DNA of 64,000 nucleotides from Phallus indusiatus (taxonomy: Eukaryota > Basidiomycota > Agaricomycetes > Phallales > Phallaceae). Positions 33,665 through 46,119 of this stretch are shown in pieces; positions within the stretch are counted from its first letter, which is position 1; every line of letters begins with the position of its first letter. A program made the position numbers and the translations under genes. Location: assembly GCA_027605045.1 (NCBI GenBank), contig JAQFWX010000139.1:25763-89762 (forward strand), written 5' to 3'. The notes under the pieces were generated by a model. The model was given only the letters and a program-made list of their open reading frames with translations, was not told the DNA's origin and did no database searches.

Positions 33665-35603
33665 ATGACATTACCCGAAGAACCTCTATTTCCTTTCGTC
33701 GCTGGAACTCTTCCAGGAGTAATAGACACTTCTCAGAGAGACCGATTACTCAAATCACCCTCAACTGTACTCTGTTTCGCGACTTATGACGCGTTGACAG
33801 CCAATTCAGGCTGGACAGGGGGTGATCAAACCACTTCTACGCATAGACCTTCATCGTTAGATAGCAAACGAATCGTGATTGAAACGAATGTGAATACTGG
33901 CGTTTGCACGTGGAGATTCGTTCCACGAGCCCGTTCAGATCCGGGCTTAGTAGACGAGGGTACATGGCCTAGGCTAGTTCAACTATGCGGGTATGTATTT
34001 ATATCTATATCACAATGCTGTCTTCTTCTAACGTTTTTTCTAAATCCTTGCAGTCGCGTTGTACGTATGACAGAAGATCAGTGGGACATACATAAACTTG
34101 ACCCGGAATACGAATGCATCGTTCGCACTCCTCCAGCCATTACTTCCATCAATCGACGTTTACCTGCAGCTGACCTTGATCAAGATATACCTCCCCTTTC
34201 CGCTCACAATACCGTCCCTGAGACACCAGAGAAAACTGTCAAAATGGAAGGGACAACCCCTACACCAAAATCTCGCGGACAGGCACAGGGAGCACCCAAC
34301 CCAGACGACGATCCTGTATTTCTTGGAACAAGAATGCCTGGTCAAAGCTTTCGTAGTCCGAATCATATGTCTGTGGATGGTGATGCATCTTCTTCCAGCT
34401 TTTTCAACCAATCGACGCCTAAAGATCCGGGAAATAAACGACCCAGGACATGGCAGAAAGAGAAATCGCCGGCCCCTGGTATGTCTTTATCCTGTTTTTT
34501 ACAGATGGGGTTTCTAACGCATCCCCCCAGCTCAGGAGAGGATCTACATAGACTTGCAATCAACTTCAGAAGATTCCGATGCTGATATGGAAAGAACAAA
34601 GAGAACAAGATTCCAAGATCCCTTCACCGCTCGACGAGAATTATATCAAAAAAAGGTTGGAAGAGAGAGAAAACGCAAAGCTGAACTCGATGCAAGGCTC
34701 AGAGCTCGGCGGGACATTTTACAGAATGCGTTCTGGGACGAACTTGGAGTCCCACCTGAACTTAGAGATTCTACCGTTTTCAGCGACCCAGCTGATCCTT
34801 CCAGTGAACCGAGGGATCCTCTCAGCGACACAGCTGACCCTATCAATGACCCAGCTGATCCCGAACCGGAAGGTGAAGAGAAGCCTATTCCATCTACTTC
34901 GAAAGCCACATCAGAAGAACCTAGTGAAGATGAAGAAGCTATCAGACAGGCCAAAATTGAAGAATCGAGACGCAAGCTAGCTGAGCTGGAGAAAGATAAG
35001 CCGTTTTGGGAGGAAGAAGCTCGTCGTCGCAAAGAGCAAGAATTACGCGCAGAAGAAGAAAAGAAGCAGCAGAAAATCAGACGAGAAGAAGAAGAGCGCA
35101 AACGGGCTGCTTATCGACGTTATATAGAGCAATATCAGCTTGAACGACAGTCGCATGAGCAAGAGATGAGGAAACAAAGAAAAGGCACTCAGATGGTAGT
35201 TACCTCACACATTAAAGGAGGTCTGCGATGGTCTGCGAGATCTGCTTTGGAAAGATATACTCAAGCCGCTATTCAATTCGATTCTGCTCAGTATAACGCA
35301 TCAAATCCTTTACTATTCCAATCTATTCCTTGGCCTATGCTCTCTCCCACATTTACAATCAACGATATTCAGTGGACCGCTGTGGAGAAGTTTTTCAAGA
35401 CAGTAGAAGGGTACCTACCCCGGAAGGACTTTCAAGAGTTGGTAGAGAAAAGTCATAAGAGGTTTCACCCGGACAGATGGAGGAGTAGACGGATTCTGAC
35501 GTCGGTACAGGATGATTTGGAAAGAGACTTACTAGAAGTCGCCGGAAGTACTGTAGCGCAAGCTCTTACTCCGCTTTGGAAGAAGGTTACGGGAAGAGAA
35601 TAA
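33665..35603 (+). CDS. Hypothetical protein with J-domain-like C-terminus (607 aa)
   Basis: Three exons (33665-33990, 34054-34478, 34531-35603). The N-terminus is Pro/Ser-rich. The middle has Asp-Pro repeats (DPADPSSEPRDPLSDTADP) and a long charged helix of EEARRRKEQELRAEEEKK type, a predicted coiled coil. The C-terminal 120 residues look globular: IPWPMLSPTFTINDIQW, VEKFFKTVEGYLPRKDFQELVEKSHKRFHPDRW, then a terminal helix. FHPDRW resembles the HPD loop of DnaJ proteins at the right distance from a preceding helix, but a full J domain is not clear. I see this only as an orphan fungal architecture. The first intron keeps the frame open, so an unspliced longer product is possible. Confidence 0.7.
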
Positions 35604-35756
35604 ACTAATAACAAGCCAGACCCATATATAAACCAGCATTGTAAAATAACACAAGACAAAATGACTAATACAGCCCAATCCAGTGAGATATACAAACAAT
35701 CGAAAGCAGTGGCATAGAATACAGCAAGAGAAAAAATAACGATAACCCGATAGCAA

Positions 35757-37211
35757 TCATTGATAGACATTCAAAGAGGCGAAATCCCAGTAAGCGTCAG
35801 TAAACGCCGAAGGATTCTCATTAACGAAAGCTAAACAAAGGAGCGAGTAATCAGAAAATGGAGCAACTTGAGAAAGAAAAGGTATGGATGGTTACGCACT
35901 GACACAGTCACTTCCACATCCCTGGGAAGTGAAAACAGCGCCAGCCCAATCACCGCCTGATGTGAGAAAGCCGGGTCAGAAAAAAAAGGTACAATGATGA
36001 ATAATCATAAGGAGCTTACAGAGAGTCAGGTTGATAACGATGTTGTTAGGTCCAAAGTGTGAAGCCAAGTCGCAATCAGTATCTGGGAAATTGGCGAACG
36101 GTGTCCCCCAGTTTGAAGTGTTGATAGTTGAAGCACCATTCTTAACATCAGAAGGGACGGTGTTGTCGTTTCGTGCCCAGAACCAGACATTGATGTAACC
36201 ATTGGTGCGCTCCATTGCGTACCAGCCTCCCCCTACATTGTTGAATCCAGAGGCGAAACTGTTAGCCTTGTTACACTGCACGCCGCATCCAGCATTGCCG
36301 TTATCTGCAGCATTACAATCTGTTCCAACGGTTTTCCTTAACACATCTTGAGAATCTTCATTCTTCTAGACTCTGTTAAAAATAATACATACCCTGTTTG
36401 GGTGGTACTGCTAGGCATTGTGCAACCCGACGATGTGTGAAGAGTAGCTTGATTAGGTGCGATTCCGTTGACACCTTCTATGATATCAACCTTGTAGATA
36501 ATTTTAGCATTGAAGAACCGGATGCAATACACGGGAATACTACCTCTCCCTGTGTTAACGGGTTAAGTTAGGGGACCAAAAGGAATTCGTAAGAACCACT
36601 TACGCCGTCAGGCCAATTAGCACCCACTTCCCATGCGGCTGGCCAAGTGCTATACCAAAATTAACTAAGATCGCAAATAATTTCGGAACGTCATATCAGG
36701 CTTACGAGCAACCATCCGGCATATGTCTAATATTCATTCTGAAGGACACGGGGTAAGCTAATACCAAGAGTTGCATCATAATAAAGGTGACTTACACAAC
36801 GACATGCGTGCTATATTGAGCGTTACTCTGAATGCGAACAGAGTTTCTACCCGGTCCCGATGCACTAAGCACGGTGGTGTCATCAGCTCGCATTATGAAC
36901 GTATTACCATTGGCATAGGTAAGGTTCAAAGACAACGCTTCCGACTGTGAAACGTAACTACGACCAAACTTTAGCAAAATAAAATCGTGATAAAAGTGTT
37001 TGTTACTTTACACGACCATGCGTTGGATCCTGCAATACGACAAATTAGTGAATTAAAGCTTGAACAAGTGGTAAAACCATACGGCAATAGCTTGGTGCGA
37101 GAAGGCGGAGAGAAAGCCAGTACCAACAACGTTGTCGGTCAAGCTGTATTGAGCTCCTTGAACAATTGTAACGAAAACAGAGGAAAGGATTGCGTTTAGA
37201 AGATGTACCAT
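35757..37211 (-). CDS. Secreted GH16 family endo-beta-glucanase, with a 6-nt microexon
   Basis: Ten exons give 314 residues: 37211-37083, 37029-37007, 36957-36796, 36738-36706, 36649-36604, 36549-36544, 36490-36393, 36336-36020, 35956-35900, 35830-35757. The signal peptide is MVHLLNAILSSVFVTIVQG; the mature part starts AQYSLTDN. Family marks: FIMRADDTTVLS, GPGRNSVRI, the catalytic EVDIIEGVNG, ATLHTSSGCTMP, GTDCNAADNGNAGCGVQ and WDFASLNVYQ at the end. GH16 fungal members cut beta-1,3/1,4 or 1,3/1,6 glucans in the cell wall or in plant material. The first Glu of EVDIIE, the nucleophile, lies in the 6-nt exon GGAGAG, placed between an acceptor ACAG and a donor GTAGTA. Several Cys suggest disulphides. 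Confidence 0.9.
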
Positions 37212-39885
37212 GTCTCTGAAATGAAGGGTGGAACTGAAGTAATGAACATCAGCCTGCAAAGGCCTTTAAATATGCTGCTACGGCGATGTCCACTTGGGAA
37301 ATGGTGTTCGAGATTTTTTTTTCTTCTCATTACACCCTGAATCTCATGCAAACGGTCGAGACAAACCAGCGAATCACCGACGCGCATGTGTCTCCCTTTT
37401 TCTCGTTTTGTTGTCCTAATTTTCGGATAAAAATTGCGGCCTGGATGTGTGGGAAGGGAAAGTTATTTTTGAGGTACAAGGTTGCTTTTTTTTTTCAAAA
37501 ATAGGATAAAATGGATGGCAAATTTAATCCAGAATACGAGAGTCTTGTCGAGCAACCCTGACAATAGATATGGCGCTGTATTTTCCAATTCGATCTGCCG
37601 TCTTTCCATAATTAATGATAGTTGAATGCAAATATATGCTGTGGTGGAGAGCGTGATGAATATAAGCAGATATTGCTTCCAAGACCTGCAGTGTAGGTGG
37701 GCGTTTGAATGGTGCGTGGTTCGGGATGTATCCCCGAGTTATCTTCTCGGCGGTTCCGCCAAATCGAGAAGTTAAAAAGGAGACGTTATGATTGGTATAG
37801 TGAATAAGCACTATGACCGACCTAGAGATCATGGGACTTGCACCGTGATAATAGGGAATATTGAGCTGCAAATCGTTTTGAACAAGATAGGAAACAAGTT
37901 CTGATATTGATATGTTCCTATAGGTACCACAAGAGAAAATTTGGTGTTAGCCCACGTGGAAAAGACCAAAAGATCAGTGGCGGTCGACCCTTTTATGGAG
38001 CGTTGGAGCAAACGTTAGGGGGGGTGATCCCGTTGGACGCTAAACATTGTACCGATGAAGACCTCGTATTGGTCAGAAACGTTGAGAGTACAACCTGGAT
38101 TACCCCTAGAGGACAGCCGCGGACAAGCTTTGGACGACACGTAGCGTCGAGAACCCCATCATGAGAGACCTTGCAACAAACAACAAAAAGGGCCTGTTCG
38201 ATTCAGTGACGACTAAGAGAAAAACAAACATAGGACTGATCAAGTGATTGCATATGTCATAGTTCTTTGAATTTTAAGCAATTTGAATTCTGAGCAAATG
38301 AAAAGATCGCATGTGTGCTGCACACACTGTAGGTGATGGATTTGGACGTTTATAACATCATACATGTGCTCGAGGTTCAAATGAAGTTCAAACCCCGACC
38401 AAGTCTGCCGGAATCTCGGTATCTTACTACGCCTACTATTCAATGCTCTTATACTCAAATGAGATGCTGAACAGTCTTTTCCAATGCATGCTGTCCTAAC
38501 TAGGACCGGAAAATGCCACGTCTCGTCTGGATCGGCGATTTGGAGATCAGTTTGTGCTCTGACGGACCACGGTCCAATATCGACTAGCCAATTTGGAGCT
38601 GTAATGCTGGGATTGTAACACAAGACAGCACCAGCATGACCATGGGAAATGAAGACAATTCACTGGACTCAGTAAATGAAAAGCCACCGTGGCAAGATTA
38701 CTTGAATTACTGGTGTTGCCACTCCCCATATGTGCCCATGCAATTACTAGCTCTGGACGAATGGTGAGCTTGTAATGATATCATGACAGTTCATTCCCTG
38801 GAAAGATTCAAACATGTGCTCTCAGCGATTGGGGCGCAAAGGGGAGACACGGTAATTCATCCGGGTTGGGCTTATTATGTCTTCTTCACAATGGTAAATA
38901 TTTGGAAGAATGAAGCGTCAACTTTCCACAACAAATGGCCCCCATTAACATATGCGGTTCTGAGCAAGTGGGAAAAGCGACAAGGCTCTTCTGTTTCATT
39001 CTATTTTTGAAAAGAGATATTTCTCGAGACAGATCTGTGGAAGGAGCGGTAAGCTTGCATCTCTGTCGCAGTCATGTCCTTATTGGTTTCCTTATATATC
39101 AGGCATCGGTTAATATAACTTTGCTTTCATTTGTCAGGACCTTACACCTGTCGACAAGGGGAACGACTATTTAGACTTTCTTCAATGTGTCATGTGGCTA
39201 ACTCGGTTCTATGAACAGTCTTAATGAATTATGACATTAGAGTGTATATGCCACACGGCGCTGATATCTGGTTCTAAATGTACCAACTGTATTTTGAAAT
39301 GAAGGATATGGTGTCATGCATTGATAAACTCAATACTGTGTTCTTTCTGTCTGCTAAGCATGTATATAATATCAATCCACGCGGCCCCCAGCAAAACCTC
39401 GGAACTGAGAGGTCTCGTGCACACCACACAGGTCGTCGCCCTCCGAGTTTTCCAGTGCACAGATGTCATGTCAACGCTACCCCCTACCAAAATGTTTGTG
39501 TATTGTTCTGATCGTTTTGAGTTTGAGTGCTCCACGCCTTCATTCCTTACGAAATTGTAATTTCTTCCCTAGTTTGAATAATAGTACTGGCAGCTGTCAA
39601 AATGATCAAGGAGAACTACTGCACAAACAGAGGATTGAAGTTAGGAGAATTGAGGCCCAGAATTTCTGTAATCGTATTATTTTCCTAAGTGTAGACAAAG
39701 GGAATACACCGCGTACTACACATTACGTTCCGTAGCGAATACGGCGAGAACTCATGTACGCCAACCAATCGCGTGTTTGAAACCCCGACACCATCAGAGT
39801 TCGTCACTACTGTGCGTTGCAGGGCTGGCAGGTGCATGGTCGTCATTCAAACCAGTTTCCTCATTCCATCCTGTCTCCCAGCCAA
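37212..39885. other. 2.7-kb region without a recognised gene
   Basis: Both strands hold only short open frames (up to 127 codons, 38240-38623 minus) with no family motif and no convincing spliced model. It is the upstream region of both the GH16 gene and SEC3. Nothing repeat-like was noticed by eye. Confidence 0.5.
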
Positions 39886-42800
39886 ATGGATATAAGACAG
39901 AAGATTGTAGCCTCAGTTTTCACAAAACGCAATCCCCCCGAATCGTACATTTCTCACGTCAAAATCTGGGAGGAAACCGAAGATGAAAGTCGGAAACCAA
40001 GATATATCTTACTTTCCAGTTGAGTTTCAAGCCTTCTTTAGTGCCTTGCACTTGTGTAATAATAGGCCTTTGTGAATCAGGGAATTCTAATGATGAGGGG
40101 TTTATCCATAAGTCGAAGATGAACACGAACGGTACTTTCTCAATCGGCAAGACTTGGAAGCTGCACGAGCTTCGTGGAGTTGAGGTCGTAGATGTCAGTT
40201 ATAACGTTATTGCACTAAACACCGATCAACTAAACATATCATCAGGATAACAATTTTATTATAACGCTCACTAGACCATACAAATGGCAAGCAGAAGACA
40301 CCGAACAGCAACGTGAATTTGTTGTAGCGATCGTACAAACATTCAGAGCCATATGCCCAGACGGCCCTGCTCTTTCCTTAGTTAATATTCCCCGAGCAGG
40401 TTTAAATGCAACTAGTTCTAATCCACCACAAGTGCAGCCTCCGAGACCCTTAGTTTCAACTGAACAACTACCTCGCGTCTCAACGCCTTCGAAGATCATC
40501 ACTCCATCTGGACGAAATTCTCCAAAGCCTTATACGCAATTGCCCATTTCTCCATCTCCATCATCACGTCCAACTTCACCTCACTTACCTGCCACACTTC
40601 GTCCCCAATTCAATGGACGTCCCGACTCCCTCAATTCAGCCGTTTCAGGCGCATCTTCCCCTTCGGTTTATCCGCCCTCCTTATATCTTCGTAACTCTCC
40701 AGCAGGAGAGGTGCGTAAAGTTCAAAAATCACCATCCAGACCGCCTTCAAGGTCTTCGAGACCTTCTACTGCTACGGCAGTCCCTTCTGAACGGAATAGC
40801 ACCAGTCAAACGCCAACATTTGATCCATCATCTTCTCCTGCACGTGTTTCACTTTCAGAGATTGCAGTCCAGAGGTCTAGGCGTAGTCCTTCTCCCGCGG
40901 CTGCACTGGCACCCACACCTCATGGCGCTAATGGCACATTAAGAACACCTTCCCCTCCCCCACCATTACATTTACCATCTGTATCTCCTTTGCAGCTCCG
41001 CAAAGCACGAAGTTCAGTGGAGAAGCAAGTTGCTTCAGATCCTCCACACCGTGACGAGTCCCATCCCCCTTTCATTTCGCCCTCTCCCCAACCATCTTTC
41101 GCGTCGATGTCAACTTCAACAACTATAGCCCAATCTCTCCCTTCCCGCCCTGACATTCCATTCAAGCAGTCCAGCCTGCCTCCCTTAGTTCCACCAGTTT
41201 CAGCACCAACGCCCACGCGGACATCAACGCGGACACCAACACCACAACCAGCAGCTCCCCCACCTGCGCGCACAGATTCAATTACACCCTCACCTGCGCC
41301 TGCGCCTTCACCAGCACCAGCACCCGCAGCACGAGACCCCCACGCTCGCATATCCTTCTTCGACCCCGCCAATCAAGCTGCTTTAGACCGACTTCTTGCC
41401 TTAGGCTCGTCAACTGGATTTGAAGAAGACAGTTTGGAGGTTATCATGGCTAATGTGGAAGAAATGCTCGAAGGAAGTGATTGGGTTAATGGGGAGGTTG
41501 GCGATATGAGTCCGATGAGTGAGGTTAGCCCCGTTAATGGTAGTGCTGTCAATGGTGTGAACGGGACAAGCGGTGGGATGAAGAGGAAACGAACTGCTGC
41601 TGATCAGATTGAGGCGAGTTTGCAGGATGAGTTAGTTGCTTTGGAAAAGGTATGTTAATTTTCAGCCTTTTTCGACACCTTTTGGTGACTGTGACTTGTT
41701 ATCTAGGCGACCATTTATGCGTTTTTGGAAGATGACGATCGTGTTGGTTTGGTTCTTAATTATATTGACGATACACTCCGGGAGCTCGATTCCATGGATA
41801 CCATGATTTCTTCATACAAGATTCACCTGAATGCAAGTGCTCGTTCTTGCATATATGTTGTCCTTTTACTTAGACGCGATTAAATCTAGGCTGTAAGCGA
41901 AGATATATCCTACATTCAGTCTCAAAATCGTGGTCTGCAAGTGCAAACTCAAAACCAGAAGTCTCTTCTGCAGGAGCTGCAGAACTTATTGGTTAGTTTA
42001 ATTTTGGACAAACGTGTGAAGAAGTTTTTTGCCTTACCGCCTCACACTATTAGGAAACAGTCAACGTTAACCCAGAGACGTTACTCATTTTGACTCAGGA
42101 GTCACTTGAGAAGCCGAGCGGAATAGAGACGCTTGAACGGGCCGCTTCTGAGCTTTACAAAGCTTTGTTATCTAGTAGAGACTCAGGTAAGAATTTATGC
42201 GGATTTAGTGTTATTTTGTGTTTAATCTTTATTTCCTTAGATATGGCGATGACAGTGGGACGACTCGAAGAATACCGGACATACAATAATCAATTCTGTA
42301 AACGACTATATGATTATTTATCAATCGTATTCAATTTTCAGGTGCGTTTCGTACTTTGCAATATTCTCATTCATTTCTTATCATCTTCGTATATACATTC
42401 ATATAGTCGGATCGTGCGCTCTCCAACAACAAAGGACGCAATTCCAGTGAGCTGCGACGGCATACCGAGCTGGAAGAGTATTTAGGACGATATTGCGGCT
42501 TGATGCTTTACCTTAAAGAGATGAGCGATGATTGGTACTCGAAAGTGTGTGCTGTAAGTAGTACATACTCCTTTAGTGCTTTAGACGGTTTTGGTTACAA
42601 CTCGTGTTTTTTTTCAGTCATATTTCTCCTCAGCTAGCGCGTTGCACAATCAGGAGATTAAAGCGTGTTTGGCTTCGTATACTTCGTTGATTAGAAAAGC
42701 TACGGAGGAAGAACAAGAAATGAGTAAGTAACAGGTTTTTATGTCGACTTGAATTCTTTCTGAGCCGCCTTTTAGGTTTTAATCCGGTGGTCTCAACGCG

Positions 42801-44475
42801 TGGTACAGAACAATTGCGACGCGTAAAATCGATACGAGCTCCTCTAGCTCGTGATCGAGATAAACGTACGAGCGATCGTGAACTTCGTTCTCCCGAAGTG
42901 AGTTCAGGCCAACCTTCTTATACAGTACTACATCCCCAACTAATCACCCTAAAATCAGGCTCTGGATTTCATCTTGAAACAAATTGGTCCCCAAGTCTTC
43001 TACGAAGAACAATTTATCTCCGATCTACTACACATCAACAACGACGGTACAGTAACATACGCTGTGTATATGAGCCTCGAAAGCTTTTTTATACGACAAG
43101 CGTCTCGAACCATCAGTCTCAGTTCGAATACTATGAAGCTTATTAGGGGAGCTATGGACTTGATTTTTGGGTTTCTGGCGGGCGAGCTGAAGACATGGAT
43201 CGATGTTGCATTGATTAAGGATAATATGTGAGTTGTGTTATAAATGGCAAATGCGAGAGTGCAGTAATAATGATGTCTTTGTTTAATTAGACAGGTTGTT
43301 GGGATATTGGCTACATTAGAAGCTGCAGGTAGAGACGCTGAAGGGAGAGGAAATATGTTTTGGGCAAAAGTGTTGCAGAGGCAGCATCAGAGGTTGAAAG
43401 GCGTGTATGATCGACATATTGTACATCTCTTCTTTCTTTTCTTCCTCTTTTCATTTTGTTTATCGATTTTGTTTTTCGCAAGGATGAACAAGTTCATGCA
43501 ATCGAGCAAACTAAACTTACTACAAAGAAACGTAAAGGAGTTGCTCATTTTATCAAACACTTTCCGGTAAGAAAAAAACAAATGATTACCATGCTTCATT
43601 GTTCTAACACACCGTTCTTACTCTTAGATATATGTTACCCGCATCGAAAGTCAATTAGTTGGCTACGAATCCTCTGAAACACGGCAACTTGTCGATTCAG
43701 GATTTGAGAAGATTGTCCAGAGCATGTTCGAAGCGTTGAAACAGATGGCGAAATTGGAGGGTGCTGATGGTGGCGGAGGTGGTGACGCCGAAGATAAGGG
43801 ACAGCTCAATTATCACGTCGAGCTAGTTGGTAAGTTTATTCGTTTTATCTTGATTATGTTTTGATCATTGAATTGCTTTTGTGTAGAAAATATGCAGTAT
43901 TTCATAACGGAAATGAGTCAACAAGAACCTGGCGGTAATTTTAAGCGGTTCATCCAGCTTGCTCAATCGAATTATGACGAGAACGTCAATGCATATATCA
44001 AAATTATCCTACGTCGGCCGTTTGCCAGGATACTGGTTAGTTATTGACCCGAATCTAACATGATAATTATGTTCTAATCTCTTTGAATCAGGACTTTTTC
44101 GACGGCATAGACAGACTGCTTCAACAACGAACAACGCCACCGTCCGAAATCGTCAACAAACCAAACTACACCAAAAACGTTTTAAAGCGTGTTCTGAAAG
44201 AATACAATGCGAAAGATGTCCGCAGGCACGTTGACGCTCTGTACAAACGTGTCGAGAAGCACTACACGGACGAAGATTTACCGACCAAATCCGCTGCTCT
44301 TCTCAAGGCTGTGTGGTTGGCTTGTGAAGTTGAGATGGTCAAGTGCACAGAGCGCTTTGCGAAGATTATCGCGCTTTGCTATAAAGATGCGCTAGGTGGA
44401 GGTGCAGGGTTGGAATATAGTGTGCAGGATGTTGAAGCCGCTTTTAGAAAGCATAGGCTAGGCGGGCAGAGTTAG
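39886..44475 (+). CDS. SEC3: Exocyst complex component Sec3
   Basis: Sixteen exons close in phase to 1234 residues: 39886-40018, 40081-40193, 40246-41649, 41707-41832, 41890-41991, 42054-42186, 42241-42341, 42407-42553, 42618-42723, 42776-42897, 42959-43227, 43291-43420, 43483-43566, 43628-43829, 43887-44035, 44092-44475. The N-terminal PH-like lipid/Rho-binding domain (about 1-115) shows IVASVFTKRNP, YISHVKIWEE, GFIHKSKMNTNGTFSIGKTW and ITLTRPYKWQ. A Pro/Ser-rich disordered region covers about 120-430. The C-terminal exocyst domain starts near FFDPANQAALDRLLAL and continues through EYRTYNNQFCKRLYDYLS, KEMSDDWYSKVC and FFDGIDRLLQ. Sec3 marks exocytic sites and tethers secretory vesicles. Intron 4 (41833-41889) is GC-AG. 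The start is the in-frame ATG just before the PH domain. Confidence 0.94.
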
Positions 44476-44697
44476 GATTTACATATAGTCCGTTTTCTTT
44501 TGTAAGCAGTGCTGTAACTTATTCTTTTTACGTTTAATGTTAGGTTAGTTGTAGTACTTTAATGCGCAATATGGTCATTGCTTCCCTGTTCGCCGTGCGA
44601 TACAGTAGTAAGACGTCAGTGCGATTTCTTCTACGGTCACGCCGTCACTGCGTCAACGTCAACGTTTACTCGTCCACGGACCACGAGCAGGTCAATA

Positions 44698-45163
44698 ATG
44701 TCGAACTTGAACGCAAACACGAACCCGAAGCTCCATCCATTTGTGCTTTACGCGCCTGATTACACGGATGAAGGTACGCTTCAGCGCAGACTTAAAGTGC
44801 GACCCCAGCATTTTGCGGATGCACACGATTTACGTGCGAAAGGCGTTTACGGTGACTATAATTCTTGTGAAAGCGATCGAACGTGTGAATTATTTTTTGT
44901 TTACTATTAGGTGTAGCTGGTGGACTACTTAGTCCTGACGGGGTGGGAGCTGCTGAACCGGCTCAGAAATTGATAGGATCCATGATCATCATATATGCCG
45001 ATAGTTTAGACGAAGCATGGAAGATTGCTGAGAGGGATGTTTATTGGACTGGGAATGTCGTAAGTTGGATCTGTACCTCAGTTGAATGATCTTTGTGTTT
45101 TTTTTTGAGTGCTATTTTTAGTGGGATAAAGAACGAACGACTCTCGTCCCTTTTTTGTGTTGA
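44698..45163 (+). CDS. YCII-related domain protein
   Basis: Three exons (44698-44851, 44911-45059, 45122-45163) give 114 residues. The fold is a single YCII-like ferredoxin-type domain: PFVLYAPDYTDEGTLQRR, RPQHFADAHDLRAKG, GSMIIIYADSLDEAWKIAERD and WDKERTTLVPF. Members are small dimeric enzymes or stress proteins, mostly of unknown function; some catalyse dehalogenation-like steps. No targeting signal at the chosen ATG; the frame upstream is open but has no ATG. It is 220 bp after SEC3 on the same strand, probably unrelated. Confidence 0.85.
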
Positions 45164-46119
45164 ATCAAAAGTCCGAATTGGAGATGTACTACCATATATG
45201 TATTAAATACCACGTATGGAGTGGAAACTGACACATTGTGTGATTTTTAGGACTGTATAGATTTTATGGCTGTATGCGACAGCATCACGCTGAACGACGC
45301 CAACAGCTTGAAAGATGAGAAGGTGCGATCGGTTGTTCAAACTTAAACAATGAACCATATGGCCGATGCCCTCACTAATATTATTCACCAAATTCCATCA
45401 TCTGTTAGTAAATAATTGATCAAAGAGTCTTCGAATATCCACGTCCCCGTGATGCAGGTAAAACGATGCATAAAAGTGAGCAGTTTATTTTTTCCCCATG
45501 CATTCACGTAGTCCACAATATGGAATCATTCGTGCTTTGACCAAAATTTACAAGTTTGGCAATTGTTAATAATAAATCAAGCTTAGAAGTAGGATCAGGA
45601 AATTCGATTTGCGGCGTTCGGACAATTACAGGACGATCATTAGTCTCTAATTTCACTTTGCTTCAGATTTGATTGTTGATATTAACAGATCCAGGGCATC
45701 CTTCCCATCTTTGGAATTACGGAGTTCTTGTTTTTTTTTCTGGCCGGTTGCAAAATTAGTACTAGGAACAGAGTTAAACCTGGCGTGCTACAATAATTGA
45801 AGATCCAGATTCCATAAGAGTGTATTATCGCTCTATCCTTACAACTGGCAGTGCTTAGTAGATTCACCTCAAAAACTTTTGTAAATATGATCTTATCGAC
45901 CATCTAATCAATGGCCTTGCCGGCATGTTAACCCCTGCTAAACCTTGGCTTTTGATCAGCAGGGAGAAAAAAGGGCGGTCACGTGAAATCACGCCATAGT
46001 GCATTCTCGATCGCGCGAATAATTCATCATTTATCAATTCTCTGTCTGGTAAAGGCTTATATATAGGACCCGGGTCGCTCTTTGAGGTGTATTCTTACTC
46101 CTATCTCTCATCCATCACC
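45164..46119. other. Intergenic with TATA-containing peroxiredoxin promoter
   Basis: Nearly 1 kb without recognised coding sequence. The last 60 bp contain a strong TATA box; the rest is AT-rich. Confidence 0.5.
46058..46065 (+). promoter_or_regulatory. TATA box of the peroxiredoxin gene
   Basis: TATATATA 55 bp before the ATG, with a CT-rich segment between them (TACTCCTATCTCTCATCCATC). The spacing suits a highly expressed gene with a short 5' leader. Confidence 0.6.

Noticed and set aside
38240..38623. 127-codon minus-strand ORF as a gene
   Set aside because: No recognisable motif, no plausible splice partners, and composition like the surrounding non-coding DNA.
40920..41372. 150-codon minus-strand Gly/Ala/Glu ORF inside SEC3
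   Set aside because: It is the complement of the Pro/Ser/Thr-rich linker of Sec3 and has no independent support.
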